Positions 1 through 7,858 are shown, counted from the first letter of the stretch. The stretch: DNA of 36,134 bases from Pseudonocardia xinjiangensis (GCF_012911925.1 NZ_JAAXKY010000072.1:1-36134), one strand, 5' to 3'. The notes: generated from the letters alone by a model not told the origin. Translations and numbers: made by a program.

Positions 1-137
1 CCCCGCAGCCACCCCCGTGGCCGTGACCGGCACGTTACCTACCGTCCCCCCGCGACGCACCCCTCTTCCCGGGGGAAGATCCGGCCCCGACGTGACGGAT
101 CGAACACCCGGGAGTGCGCTGCGCCACTACGCGTGCT
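1..137. other. left-edge non-coding stretch
   Basis: No gene is convincing here. Reading frames are open by chance because of the high GC, but none has a ribosome binding site or a recognisable product. A 6-bp dyad, CTTCCC/GGGAAG at 65-78, could be the end of a transcript arriving from outside the window. Confidence 0.4.
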
Positions 138-152
138 TACCCCCTGCGGGTA
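138..152. promoter_or_regulatory. CsoR-like copper operator candidate
   Basis: The sequence TACCCCCTGCGGGTA is an imperfect palindrome with TACCC/GGGTA arms. It resembles the TACCC-N-GGGTA core of sites bound by the copper-sensing repressor CsoR in actinobacteria. It lies about 90 bp before the copper-chaperone gene. No csoR gene is visible in the window, so the link is inference. Confidence 0.45.
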
Positions 153-243
153 CCGTCGCCGTCGATCCGTGAAGCGCTGTGGGCCGTCGTGGCACCCGAT
201 GTCGGTTCTGCCACCATTCGACCCACACCCGAGGAGGCTCTGC

Positions 244-465
244 ATGTCCGTCGAGGCACCGTTCCGCTCCCAGGTCACCGTCACCGGAATGACCTGCCAC
301 CACTGCGTGACATCCGTCACCGAGGAGATCAGCGAGATCGACGGCGTCGACGCCGTCGAGGTTAGCCTCGACAGCGGAGCCGTCACCGTGCTGGCGGACC
401 GGGAGATCACCCGCCCCGAGATCGAGGCGGCTGTCGCCGAGGCCGGCTACGCCCTCGCCGACTGA
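244..465 (+). CDS. copper chaperone, heavy-metal-associated (HMA) domain protein
   Basis: A 73-residue single-domain HMA protein, the usual length for CopZ/Atx1-type cytosolic metallochaperones. These bind Cu(I) through two cysteines and pass it to P-type ATPases or to CsoR. The metal loop GMTCHHC is at residues 15-21 (Cys18, Cys21); the His pair in the middle is typical of actinobacterial members. The fold reads as beta-alpha-beta-beta-alpha-beta with the usual hydrophobic spacing. The ATG at 244 is chosen because GAGGAG lies 8-12 nt upstream; the frame stays open further upstream but without signals. The copper ATPase that normally accompanies it is not in the window and may lie left of the edge. 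A CsoR-like palindrome upstream fits copper induction. Confidence 0.9.
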   Translation: MSVEAPFRSQVTVTGMTCHHCVTSVTEEISEIDGVDAVEVSLDSGAVTVLADREITRPEIEAAVAEAGYALAD

Positions 466-530
466 CTCCTCGTCCACCGCCGCACCCCCGCTCGGCCGGC
501 GCCGGGTGGCCGCGGTCGTAGGCTCCCGGC

Positions 531-932
531 ATGCCTCCGCCCCGCGACCGTCCGCGCTCGCGTCACCGTGCCCCTGCCCCCGGGCCGGCGGCTCCCCGGG
601 AACCGGCTGTCGAGGACCCCGAGCTCAACTCCTACCTCGCCGCCCTCGCCGGCAGCGGTGAGCACGAGACGGAGCTGACCGGACGCTTCGGGTCGGCCCA
701 GGTGTTCCAGCTGCGACTGCCCGCCCTGCGGATCGAGCAGCTCCGGCGCATCGCGGACGACCGCGGCGTCTCGCCGGGCGCGCTGGCCGTCGACTGGGTG
801 ATCGAGCGGCTGAACCGGGAGGACACCCCCACCGGGCCGATCCCCGTCGTCGACGGCGGGTCGGAGGAGACGCAGGAGGACCGCCCCCACCGCGGGCTGC
901 GCGGCCTGCGCAGGCTCGGCAGGCGGCAGTAG
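531..932 (+). CDS. small hypothetical protein with possible ribbon-helix-helix segment
   Basis: A 133-residue protein that I do not recognise as a named family. Residues 1-30 are rich in Pro and Arg and probably disordered. Residues 58-95 read as one strand followed by two helices (VFQLRLP, then IEQLRRIADDRGV, then GALAVDWVIERLN). That pattern resembles CopG/Arc ribbon-helix-helix DNA-binding proteins and antitoxins. The C-terminus is acidic, then strongly basic (residues 117-133). The start is supported by a TAGGCT -10-like hexamer six bases before the ATG, the layout of a leaderless actinobacterial transcript. No toxin gene is adjacent, so an antitoxin role is not supported. It converges with the SGNH hydrolase gene and leaves only 4 nt between the stop codons. 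Confidence 0.6.
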   Translation: MPPPRDRPRSRHRAPAPGPAAPREPAVEDPELNSYLAALAGSGEHETELTGRFGSAQVFQLRLPALRIEQLRRIADDRGVSPGALAVDWVIERLNREDTPTGPIPVVDGGSEETQEDRPHRGLRGLRRLGRRQ

Positions 933-936
933 GACG

Positions 937-2298
937 TCAGCCGCCCGACAGCAGCACGCGCACCGGTGAGGTGCCGGCGAGGCACGGGCTGCCGGTGAGC
1001 AGTTCCGGGTCCACCGCGGCCGCCATCGCGCGGTAGCCGGCGGCGGAGAGGTGCAGCCCGTCGCCCGAGTCGAACTCGGGCGCCAGGCTGGTCGGTTCCG
1101 CCGGGTCGGCCACGCTCGCGGCGAAGTCGAACACCCCGTCCGCGTACTCCCGCCCGTGCACCCGCACCCAGGCGTTCACCGCTGCGCGGTTCGCGACCGC
1201 GGCGGACGTGCCGTGGGGTCCGGCGTCCGACGGGGTGATCGTCGTGAGGAACACCCGCATGCCCGCGCTCCTGGCGCGCTCGGCGAACCGCCGCATGCCC
1301 TCGGTGATCTCGGCGGCGCTCCGGCGCGCGGCCACGTCGTTGGTGCCGATGTGCAGCACCACGTCCGTCGCGCCGGCAGCGGAGGCGACGTCCCGGTCGA
1401 AACGGGTGAGCGGGGAGTCACCCCCGCCCGCGGTGCCGTCCGAGAGCAGCCGGTTGCGCGCGATGCCGGCGTTGAGCACCGACATCACCGCGGCCCCGCC
1501 GGACCTGGAGAGCCGGTCCGACAGCGCGTCCGACCAGCGCTCGTCGGCGTCGGGACCGCTGCCGACGCCGTCGGTGATCGAGTCGCCGACCGTGACCACC
1601 GCGTTGACCGGACGCGGCACGAGCACGTCCACGCCGGTGAGGACGAGCCACGAGCCGACGGGGACGGGGAAGGCGGACGCGTCGCCGAGCGTCCAGTCCC
1701 CGCGACGGGACACGTAGGAGGTCTGCAGCGCCACCGAGTGCTGCGTGAGAACGGGCGGGGCGACCGGCAGGAACATGCTGACGGCCAGCGGACGGCCGGC
1801 CTCGGCGACGAGCGGGACCGGGTCGCTCAGGACGTCGGCGCCTGCCGGGATGACCACCGACGGCTGCCCGCCGAACATCACCGACGCGACGGTGCCGGGC
1901 AGCAGGCCGGCGGCGCCGTCGGACCGGGCGGCCGACACGCCGGCGACCGAGAGCGGCACGGTGCCGTAGGCGTTGGACAGGCGCAGGCGGATCTCCGAAC
2001 CGGTGACCTGCGGGTGCACGACCATGCGCAGCGTGGTGCCGCCCAGCGCCGGGTTGCCGGGTGCGGGCTGGGCCGCGGTCTGCCAGCCGGTGACCCAGTC
2101 CGGGGCGCACGCGTCGGGGGCCGCGACCGGTTGGACGTCGGCGGCGGCACCTCCCGTGCCGTAGGTCCCGACGGAGACGCCGACGGCCAGGACGAGCGCC
2201 ACCGCGACCGCGAGGCCTGACGGGGCGTGCCATGCCCACTGCAGGCCGGGCCACGGCAGAGCCCGCACCCGTCGTCCGAACCGCACCGGTCCGCTCAC
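937..2298 (-). CDS. membrane-anchored SGNH/GDSL-family hydrolase
   Basis: A 453-residue secreted or membrane-anchored esterase-type enzyme. An N-terminal hydrophobic helix is at about residues 27-47. A beta-rich region of about 170 residues follows, then the SGNH catalytic domain. Catalytic blocks visible are GDSITDG (238-244, nucleophile Ser240), the block-II glycine and block-III Asn in NAGIARN, HIGTND (316-321), and DGLH with the Asp and His of the triad (413-416). SGNH enzymes hydrolyse esters such as acyl or acetyl groups on lipids or polysaccharides; the substrate here is unknown. The GTG at 2298 is chosen over longer starts because GAGGGGG precedes it and the Arg-rich N-terminus plus hydrophobic helix then makes a normal export signal. 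The overall architecture matches actinobacterial GDSL lipases. Confidence 0.85.
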   Translation of the reverse strand: MSGPVRFGRRVRALPWPGLQWAWHAPSGLAVAVALVLAVGVSVGTYGTGGAAADVQPVAAPDACAPDWVTGWQTAAQPAPGNPALGGTTLRMVVHPQVTGSEIRLRLSNAYGTVPLSVAGVSAARSDGAAGLLPGTVASVMFGGQPSVVIPAGADVLSDPVPLVAEAGRPLAVSMFLPVAPPVLTQHSVALQTSYVSRRGDWTLGDASAFPVPVGSWLVLTGVDVLVPRPVNAVVTVGDSITDGVGSGPDADERWSDALSDRLSRSGGAAVMSVLNAGIARNRLLSDGTAGGGDSPLTRFDRDVASAAGATDVVLHIGTNDVAARRSAAEITEGMRRFAERARSAGMRVFLTTITPSDAGPHGTSAAVANRAAVNAWVRVHGREYADGVFDFAASVADPAEPTSLAPEFDSGDGLHLSAAGYRAMAAAVDPELLTGSPCLAGTSPVRVLLSGG

Positions 2299-2726
2299 CC
2301 GTCCCCCTCGGTCACACCCCGGCTCACCAGCCCGGATCGTCGGCCCCGACCGACGCCCCGATGCCGCAGAACCTCCCGCGGAATCTTCATCGCCCGCAGC
2401 CTGCGGAGCGCACCGGGACGCGCCACACGAACGGGTAGTAGGCAACTCGTTACACGCAGTGGAACGAGTCGGCGCCTCGTCCGGGAGTCGGCCGATCGGG
2501 TGGTGACGCTACGTCGCGTCACGCCGTAACCCGGTCGGCCGCGTGGCCGGGAGCCCGGGTTCGACCCGGTCGGGACCTCACCACCCGAACAGGTGGAGAT
2601 CGGCGACGACCTGGCGCGAACCTGCCCACCGCTCCCGCCACCCATTTAGGGTCTCGATCGGGTTCCCGCCCGGTCGGCGTCGACGCAGGGGCGACGGCCA
2701 CGGGGCCACAGCGCGAGGAGGCCGTC
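2299..2726. other. 428-bp divergent intergenic region with two hairpins
   Basis: This gap separates the start of the SGNH hydrolase gene (minus) from propionyl-CoA synthetase (plus). It contains two dyads: ACTCGTT/AACGAGT (2445-2469, 11-nt loop) and GTGACGC/GCGTCAC (2503-2522, 6-nt loop). No coding frame is convincing. Near 2550-2590 there is a T-arm-like string that does not complete a tRNA. The dyads could be operators of the two divergent genes or a small structured transcript. Confidence 0.4.
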
Positions 2727-4604
2727 GTGGGCGAGTACGAGGACATCTTCCGGGCCGCCACCGTTGATCCGGAGGCGTTCTGGCTCGGCGCGGCGGAGGC
2801 CATCGACTGGCACGTGGCGCCGACACGGGCCCTCGACGGCTCCCGGCCCCCGTTCTACCGCTGGTTCCCCGACGGGGAGCTCAACGTGTGCCACAACGCC
2901 CTCGACCGGCACGTCGACGCCGGTCGGGGCGAGCAGGCGGCGCTGGTCCACGACTCCCCGGTGACCGGCACCCGGCGCACCTACACCTACGCAGAACTGC
3001 GCGACGAGGTCGCGCTCTTCGCGGGCGTGCTCACGGGCCTGGGGGTCGGCCGGGGCGACCGGGTGGTGATCTACCTGCCGATGGTGCCCGAAGCCGCGGT
3101 GGCGATGCTCGCGTGCGCCCGGATCGGCGCCGTGCACTCGGTGGTGTTCGGCGGCTTCGCACCGAAGGAGCTGGCGGTCCGGATCGACGACGCCACCCCC
3201 ACGGTCATCGTCTCCGCGTCCTGCGGCATCGAGGGCAAGCGCGTTATCGAGTACAAGCCGCTGCTGGACAAGGCGATCGAGCTCGCGGAACACAAGCCGT
3301 CCCGGTGCGTGATCCTGCAGCGGCCGCAGGCAGAGGCGGAGCTCGGGGAGAACGACGTGGACTGGGCCGGCGCGATGGCGGCGGCCTCGCCCGCCGGCTG
3401 CGTGCCGGTGCGGGCGACCGACCCGCTCTACATCCTCTACACCTCGGGCACGACCGGGAAACCCAAGGGCGTGGTGCGCGACGGCGGCGGCTACGCGGTG
3501 GCGCTGCGCTGGTCGATGCCGAACGTCTACGACGTCGACACCGGGGAGACGATCTTCACCGCGTCCGACGTCGGGTGGGTCGTCGGGCACTCCTACATCG
3601 TCTACGCGCCGCTGCTGGCGGGGGCCACCACGGTGCTCTACGAGGGCAAACCGGTCGGCACCCCGGACGCCGGGCAGTTCTGGCGCGTCGTCGCCGAGTA
3701 CGGCGTGAAGAGCCTGTTCACCGCGCCCACCGCCTTCCGGGCGATCAAGAAGGAGGACCCGAAGGGCGAGCGGCTCGGCCAGTACGACCTGTCGACGCTG
3801 CGGTACCTGTTCCTCGCGGGCGAGCGGCTCGACCCCGAGACCCACCGCTGGGCCTCCGACCTGCTCGGCATCCCGGTGATCGACCACTGGTGGCAGACCG
3901 AGACGGGGTGGCCGATCGTGGCCAACCCCGCGGGCATCGAGCTGCTGGAGATCAAGCCGGGATCACCGACGAAACCGCTGCCCGGCTGGGACGTACAGGT
4001 GCTCGACGCCGCCGGGCAACCCGCCGAGCCGGGCACCGACGGCGCGATCGTCGTCAAGCTGCCGATGCCACCCGGCTCGCTGCCGACGCTCTGGAACGAC
4101 GACGAGCGGTTCGTCGCCTCCTACATGTCCGCGTTCGAGGGCTACTACCTCACCGGCGACGGCGGGCGCGTCGACGAGGACGGATACGTCTACGTCATGG
4201 GGCGCACCGACGACGTGATCAACGTGGCCGGGCACCGGCTGTCCACCGGCGGGATGGAGGAGGTCCTCGCGTCCCACCCGGATGTGGCCGAGTGTGCCGT
4301 GATCGGGGTGGCCGACCCGCTGAAAGGCCAGGTCCCGCGCGGGTTCGTGGTGCTCAAGGCCGGCGTCGACCGGGACGAGGAGCAGCTTCGCGGCGAGCTC
4401 GTGCAGCTCGTGCGCGACCAGGTCGGCGCGGTCGCGAGCCTCCGGGACGTCGCCGTCGTGCCCGCTCTGCCCAAGACCCGGTCCGGAAAGATCCTGCGCA
4501 AGACCATGCGGGGGATCGCCGACGGCGTCGACGAGCCGGTGCCCTCGACGATCGACGACGCCTCGGTGCTCGATGCGCTACGCGCGGTGCTGCGGCGCGG
4601 GTAG
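2727..4604 (+). CDS. prpE: propionyl-CoA synthetase (propionate-CoA ligase)
   Basis: A 625-residue member of the acetyl/propionyl-CoA synthetase branch of the adenylating enzymes. It activates propionate, or related short acids, with ATP and CoA through an acyl-adenylate. Visible motifs are the ACS N-terminal signature around NVCHNALDRH (53-62), the P-loop YTSGTTGKPKG (238-248), WWQTETGWP (388-396), and the C-terminal catalytic lysine in RSGK (Lys588), which is often regulated by acetylation. The 'GGYAVAL' and 'SDVGWVVGHSY' stretches are typical of PrpE more than Acs. The GTG at 2727 is preceded by GCGAGGAGG. The gene stands alone; the methylcitrate or methylmalonyl genes are not adjacent. 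An 18-bp palindrome overlaps its stop codon. Confidence 0.85.
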   Translation: MGEYEDIFRAATVDPEAFWLGAAEAIDWHVAPTRALDGSRPPFYRWFPDGELNVCHNALDRHVDAGRGEQAALVHDSPVTGTRRTYTYAELRDEVALFAGVLTGLGVGRGDRVVIYLPMVPEAAVAMLACARIGAVHSVVFGGFAPKELAVRIDDATPTVIVSASCGIEGKRVIEYKPLLDKAIELAEHKPSRCVILQRPQAEAELGENDVDWAGAMAAASPAGCVPVRATDPLYILYTSGTTGKPKGVVRDGGGYAVALRWSMPNVYDVDTGETIFTASDVGWVVGHSYIVYAPLLAGATTVLYEGKPVGTPDAGQFWRVVAEYGVKSLFTAPTAFRAIKKEDPKGERLGQYDLSTLRYLFLAGERLDPETHRWASDLLGIPVIDHWWQTETGWPIVANPAGIELLEIKPGSPTKPLPGWDVQVLDAAGQPAEPGTDGAIVVKLPMPPGSLPTLWNDDERFVASYMSAFEGYYLTGDGGRVDEDGYVYVMGRTDDVINVAGHRLSTGGMEEVLASHPDVAECAVIGVADPLKGQVPRGFVVLKAGVDRDEEQLRGELVQLVRDQVGAVASLRDVAVVPALPKTRSGKILRKTMRGIADGVDEPVPSTIDDASVLDALRAVLRRG

Positions 4605-4620
4605 TCGGATACATCCGACT
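4603..4620. promoter_or_regulatory. 18-bp palindrome at the prpE stop codon
   Basis: The arms AGTCGGAT and ATCCGACT are perfect 8-bp inverted repeats around AC. They begin inside the TAG stop of the propionyl-CoA synthetase gene. A TTGATC hexamer follows directly, with GTAACG 17 bp later, so the site may be an operator over the promoter of the downstream secreted-protein gene. A terminator is the alternative, but there is no T-run. Confidence 0.4.
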
Positions 4621-4733
4621 TGATCACATTCGTGGTCGCACGGTAACGCTGGGTGCCGAGCCGGAGATACCCGGGCAGGTCGGCGCTCCCCCACGCCGGC
4701 CGCACCGTTGCACCGAGAGGACCCCCGACTCTC

Positions 4734-5150
4734 ATGGACCTGCCCCGTCGTACCCGCGCGGCCGCATCCGCCGCCGCACTCAGCGCAGCCCTCGTCGTCG
4801 GCATGGCCGGCACCGCGTTCGCCTACGACCACCTCGACTGCGGCGACTTCTCCTACCAGGAGGACGCCCAGGCCGCCTTCGATGCCGCACCGGCCCGCTC
4901 CCACCCGCTCGACGACGCCCGCAGCGGAACGTCCGGCGACGGCGTGGCCTGCGAGGCGCTGCCGCACCGAGACTCCTGGGCTGCCGATCCGGCCGTCGGC
5001 GACCAGATTGAGGACGCCGTGGTCGCCCCCACTCCGGTGACCACTCCGCAGGCCGCTCCCGGGAAGCTCGTGACGGTCGCCGACCGTGCGGGCGGCCGAT
5101 GGGTCCCCGAGTCCGGCGGAGTGACGACCGGAGGGACACCGTCGCCGTGA
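4734..5150 (+). CDS. secreted excalibur-domain protein
   Basis: A 138-residue exported protein. A signal peptide spans about residues 1-30 (basic start, hydrophobic core, AFA cleavage site). The mature N-terminus is an excalibur-type module at about residues 31-75: DCGDFSYQEDAQAAFD, then a loop ending in GDGVACE, with paired Cys36 and Cys73. The family is named for a DxDxDGxxCE calcium loop resembling an EF-hand. Here the first acidic positions are weak (DARSGTSGDGVACE), so calcium binding may be reduced. The rest, rich in Pro, Ala and Thr, is probably an unstructured extracellular tail. The ATG at 4734 is the only start that gives a proper signal peptide; the ribosome binding site is weak (GAGAGGA about 15 nt upstream). 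Its function is unknown, and cell-wall association is likely. Confidence 0.75.
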   Translation: MDLPRRTRAAASAAALSAALVVGMAGTAFAYDHLDCGDFSYQEDAQAAFDAAPARSHPLDDARSGTSGDGVACEALPHRDSWAADPAVGDQIEDAVVAPTPVTTPQAAPGKLVTVADRAGGRWVPESGGVTTGGTPSP

Positions 5151-5159
5151 CAGCGCTGG

Positions 5160-5178
5160 TCAGGTGAGGGTCACCTGA
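5160..5178. promoter_or_regulatory. 19-bp palindrome upstream of ferredoxin gene
   Basis: Perfect 8-bp arms TCAGGTGA and TCACCTGA flank GGG. The dyad lies 10 nt after the excalibur-protein stop and 37 nt before the ferredoxin start. It could be a short terminator for the first gene or a repressor site for the second. No T-run follows, which slightly favours an operator. Confidence 0.45.
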
Positions 5179-5214
5179 GTATCGCCGCGGCGCGAAGCGG
5201 TGCACGATGTGGCC

Positions 5215-5406
5215 ATGAAGGTCGTGGTCGACTTCGATCTGTGTGAGTCCAACGCCGTCTGCATGGGCATCGCCCCCGCGGTGTTCGAGGTGCGGGAGGA
5301 CGACTTCCTCTACATCCTCGACGAGAACCCGCCCGAGGCGATGCGCCCGACGCTCGAGGAGGCGGTGGCTGCCTGCCCGCGGGCGGCCATCAAACTGGTC
5401 GACTAG
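5215..5406 (+). CDS. [3Fe-4S] ferredoxin
   Basis: A 63-residue electron carrier of the small actinobacterial ferredoxin family that usually donates electrons to cytochromes P450. The cluster ligands are Cys10, Cys16 and Cys54 (C-x5-C and a late Cys followed by Pro). The position that would hold a fourth Cys is absent, as expected for a [3Fe-4S] cluster. The body is acidic, typical for docking to a reductase or P450. The ATG at 5215 gives the family length; the in-frame start 5 codons earlier would add a short extension. No P450 or ferredoxin reductase is in the window. The next gene is an acyl-CoA synthetase in the same direction, but a strong hairpin lies between them, so they may not be co-transcribed. 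Confidence 0.88.
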   Translation: MKVVVDFDLCESNAVCMGIAPAVFEVREDDFLYILDENPPEAMRPTLEEAVAACPRAAIKLVD

Positions 5407-5408
5407 CG

Positions 5409-5435
5409 GTTCCCGGCGCGGCACGCGCCGGGAAC
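5409..5435 (+). terminator. strong hairpin after ferredoxin gene
   Basis: Twelve-bp perfect arms, GTTCCCGGCGCG and CGCGCCGGGAAC, flank a 3-nt loop, starting 2 nt after the ferredoxin stop. There is no T-run, which is common for actinobacterial intrinsic terminators. Confidence 0.7.
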
Positions 5436-5509
5436 GACGTGCCGCTCCCGGCGCGCCGACGGGCGATTTCGAGCATCATGACCGTATCGCCCCGCGCCGA
5501 GGAGCATCG

Positions 5510-7117
5510 ATGACTGCTGTCTGGGACACCCCGCTGACCCCACTGGCATTCCTGCGCCGCTCCGCGGATGTCTTCCCCGACAAGCCGGCCGTCGTCTACG
5601 GCGAACGCCGGTTGAGCTACGCGGAGCTCGCCGCCGAGACCACCCGCGTAGCGCACGCGCTGCGCGGATCCGGGATCGAGGCGGGCGACCGCGTCGCCTA
5701 CATGCTGCCGAACATCCCCGAGATGCTCGTGGCCCATTTCGCCGTGCCGCTCGCCGGTGCGGTGCTCGTCGCGATCAACACGCGCCTGTCCAGCCAGGAG
5801 GTGCGCTACATCCTCGACCACGCGGGCGCGAAGGTCCTGGTGATCGACGCCGCCCTGCACCCGACGGTGGCTCCGGTCGCGCGCGAGCTGAAGACCGTCG
5901 AGGAGATCGTCACGGTGGTCGACCCCGCGAACCCCGGCGACGGCAGCGGCAGCGGGGTCACCTACGACGACCTGCTCGCCCGCGGCCACGACGAACCGCT
6001 CCCGTGGTCCGTCGAGGACGAGACCGCCTGCATCTCGATCAACTACACCTCGGGGACCACCGGCAAGCCCAAGGGAGTGCAGTACTCCCACCGCGGCGCC
6101 TACCTGAACTCGTTCGGCGAGGTGGTGCACTCGGGCCACACCTTCGACAGCGTCTACCTCTGGACGCTGCCGATGTTCCACTGCAACGGCTGGTGCACGC
6201 CGTGGGCCGTCACCGCGATCGGTGGCACGCACGTCTGCCTGCGCGAGGTGCGCGGCGACGCGATCTGGCAGCTCATCGAGGAACACCGGGTCACCCACCT
6301 CAACGGCGCGCCCACCGTGGTCACCACGATCATGCGGGCGCCCGGGGCGCGGGAGCTGGACCACGCCCTCACGGTCACCACGGCAGGCGCCCCACCCAGT
6401 CCCACCACCATCCTGCAGATGGAACGGATGGGTTTCCGGATCGTGCACGTCTACGGGCTCACCGAGACCTACGGGCCGTACTCGGTGAACCAGTACCAGC
6501 GCTCGTGGGACGACCTGGACCCCGAGGAGCGGGCCGCCCGGCAGGCCCGGCAGGGCGTCGGCATGGTCTGCGCCGACAAGGTGCGCGTGGTCGACACCGA
6601 GATGAACGACGTCCCCGCCGACGGCACCACGATGGGCGAGGTCGTCATGCGGGGCAACAACGTGATGCTCGGCTACTACGACGACCCGGCGGCCACCGAC
6701 AAGGCGTTCGAGGGCGGGTGGTTCCACTCCGGCGACCTCGGCGTGCTGCACCCCGACGGCTACATCGAGCTTCGCGACCGCGCGAAGGACGTGGTGGTCT
6801 CCGGTGGGGAGAACATCTCGACGATCGAGGTGGAGCAGGCCGTCGTCTCCCACCCGGCCGTGGTCGAGGCGGCCGTGATCGGGGTGCCCGACGAGGAGTG
6901 GGGTGAGCGGCCCAAGGCGTTCGTGGTGCTCGCCGACGGGAAGAGCGCCACCGAGGACGAGTTGATCGAGCACGTGAAGGGTCGCATCGCCCGGTACAAG
7001 GCGCCCAAGGCCGTGGAGTTCGTGGAGGAGCTGCCCAAGACCTCCACCGGAAAGGTGCAGAAGTTCGAGCTGCGCGAGAAGGAGTGGTCCATGGAGTCGA
7101 GCCGCATCCGCGGGTGA
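5510..7117 (+). CDS. medium/long-chain fatty-acid-CoA ligase family protein
   Basis: A 535-residue AMP-forming acyl-CoA synthetase. Motifs are the P-loop YTSGTTGKPKG (179-189), MFHCNGW (222-228), YGLTETYGP (315-323), a GWFHSGD segment and the catalytic lysine in STGK (Lys515). The 'PMFHCNGWC' signature and total length place it near the FadD-like group annotated as long-chain or medium-chain fatty-acid-CoA ligases (also AlkK-like). It should convert a carboxylic acid, ATP and CoA to an acyl-CoA for beta-oxidation or lipid synthesis; chain length cannot be read from sequence. The ATG at 5510 follows GAGGAG at a good distance. The ferredoxin lies just upstream, an arrangement that would suit oxidation followed by activation of a hydrocarbon-derived acid, but that is inference. 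Confidence 0.85.
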   Translation: MTAVWDTPLTPLAFLRRSADVFPDKPAVVYGERRLSYAELAAETTRVAHALRGSGIEAGDRVAYMLPNIPEMLVAHFAVPLAGAVLVAINTRLSSQEVRYILDHAGAKVLVIDAALHPTVAPVARELKTVEEIVTVVDPANPGDGSGSGVTYDDLLARGHDEPLPWSVEDETACISINYTSGTTGKPKGVQYSHRGAYLNSFGEVVHSGHTFDSVYLWTLPMFHCNGWCTPWAVTAIGGTHVCLREVRGDAIWQLIEEHRVTHLNGAPTVVTTIMRAPGARELDHALTVTTAGAPPSPTTILQMERMGFRIVHVYGLTETYGPYSVNQYQRSWDDLDPEERAARQARQGVGMVCADKVRVVDTEMNDVPADGTTMGEVVMRGNNVMLGYYDDPAATDKAFEGGWFHSGDLGVLHPDGYIELRDRAKDVVVSGGENISTIEVEQAVVSHPAVVEAAVIGVPDEEWGERPKAFVVLADGKSATEDELIEHVKGRIARYKAPKAVEFVEELPKTSTGKVQKFELREKEWSMESSRIRG

Positions 7118-7125
7118 GCTCCGCC

Positions 7126-7806
7126 CTACGCGGGGGTGGCGAGGACCCGGCCGATGTACCAGCCGTTCCAGACCATCAGGGCGACGAAGGTGGCGACGAA
7201 CAGGCCTTCCGACGCCCCGACCCCGATGTCGACGGGCAGCAGGACGACGAGCGGTATCCGCAGCACCGCCTCGGCCAGCAGGCCGACCCCCCACACGGCG
7301 GAGGTGAGCCGGAACCCCCGGCGCACGTGCGGCTCGCTCCGGTACCGCTCGCTCAGTGCCTCGGCCCTGGCGGGCAGGAAGCTCTGGGCCGCCGCGAGCG
7401 TCAACGGCCGCCCGCCCAGGATCGCGGTCACGAGGAAGACCGCCCCGACGGCCGCGGTGACCAGCGAGCTCTTGAGCAGTAGCGCCTTGGGGTCCCCGCT
7501 GACGAACGCCAGCAGCAACCCGATGCCGTAGACCAGCAACATCAGGACGGCGAACTGGTTGAGCGTGCGGTGGCGGACCGCTCCCCAGACGGTCCTCGCG
7601 GCGGCGATGCCGGACGCCGCGAGGAGGGCGACCCAGTCGGTGGCGCCGGCCAGGTGCAGCGCGTAGTAGGCGGCGACGGGCAGGCCGACGTCCCAGGCCA
7701 GACCGCGGACCATCACCAGCGTGGGGTTGGGGCGCGGATCGTCGGTGTTCTGGTCCACGGGCACGGCGACTCCGGTGCCTGCGTCGGTCCGGGAGGTGTT
7801 CGGCAT
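7126..7806 (-). CDS. integral membrane protein, VC0807-like
   Basis: A 226-residue polytopic membrane protein with about five or six hydrophobic segments and few charged residues between them. A conserved-looking stretch, FLPARAEALSERYRSEPHVRRGF, lies between late segments. It resembles the VC0807/septation-protein-A-like group of small inner-membrane proteins; no biochemical role is known to me. The ATG at 7806 is chosen because a longer reading would start inside the operator palindrome. On this strand TTGACA (7842-7837), an 18-bp spacer and CATGCT end six bases before the ATG, so the transcript may be leaderless. It is divergent from the MFS transporter gene, and both probably answer to the same palindrome. 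Confidence 0.65.
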   Translation of the reverse strand: MPNTSRTDAGTGVAVPVDQNTDDPRPNPTLVMVRGLAWDVGLPVAAYYALHLAGATDWVALLAASGIAAARTVWGAVRHRTLNQFAVLMLLVYGIGLLLAFVSGDPKALLLKSSLVTAAVGAVFLVTAILGGRPLTLAAAQSFLPARAEALSERYRSEPHVRRGFRLTSAVWGVGLLAEAVLRIPLVVLLPVDIGVGASEGLFVATFVALMVWNGWYIGRVLATPA

Positions 7807-7828
7807 GACGCGAGCATGCACTGGCCCG

Positions 7829-7858
7829 AACTGACATGTCAAGATTGACATGTCAGTT
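7829..7858. promoter_or_regulatory. 30-bp double-palindrome operator
   Basis: Perfect 14-bp inverted repeats (7829-7842 and 7845-7858) surround 2 nt. Inside are two tandem copies of TGACATGTCA (7832-7841 and 7846-7855), each itself fully palindromic. The site overlaps a TTGACA -35 element for the membrane-protein gene and lies 56 bp before the MFS start. It fits two dimers of a TetR- or MarR-type repressor. No regulator gene is adjacent. Confidence 0.7.

Noticed and set aside
1..243. Possible C-terminus of a gene entering from the left edge
   Set aside because: Open frames exist but have no recognisable protein sequence, and a stop-to-start logic is missing.
2540..2592. T-arm-like GGGTTCGACCC followed by an ACC-like end, possible tRNA
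   Set aside because: No matching 5' acceptor arm, D-arm or anticodon arm can be drawn upstream.
2646..3887. Long minus-strand frame opposite prpE
   Set aside because: Antisense shadow of a well-conserved enzyme, with typical GC-frame composition.
4734..5150. Excalibur protein as a nuclease
   Set aside because: Excalibur modules are often fused to thermonuclease domains, but no nuclease residues are present here.
5390..7837. Very long minus-strand open frame across the ferredoxin and acyl-CoA synthetase
   Set aside because: It is a shadow of the real genes; residues are low-complexity Arg/Gly/His and no family is recognisable.
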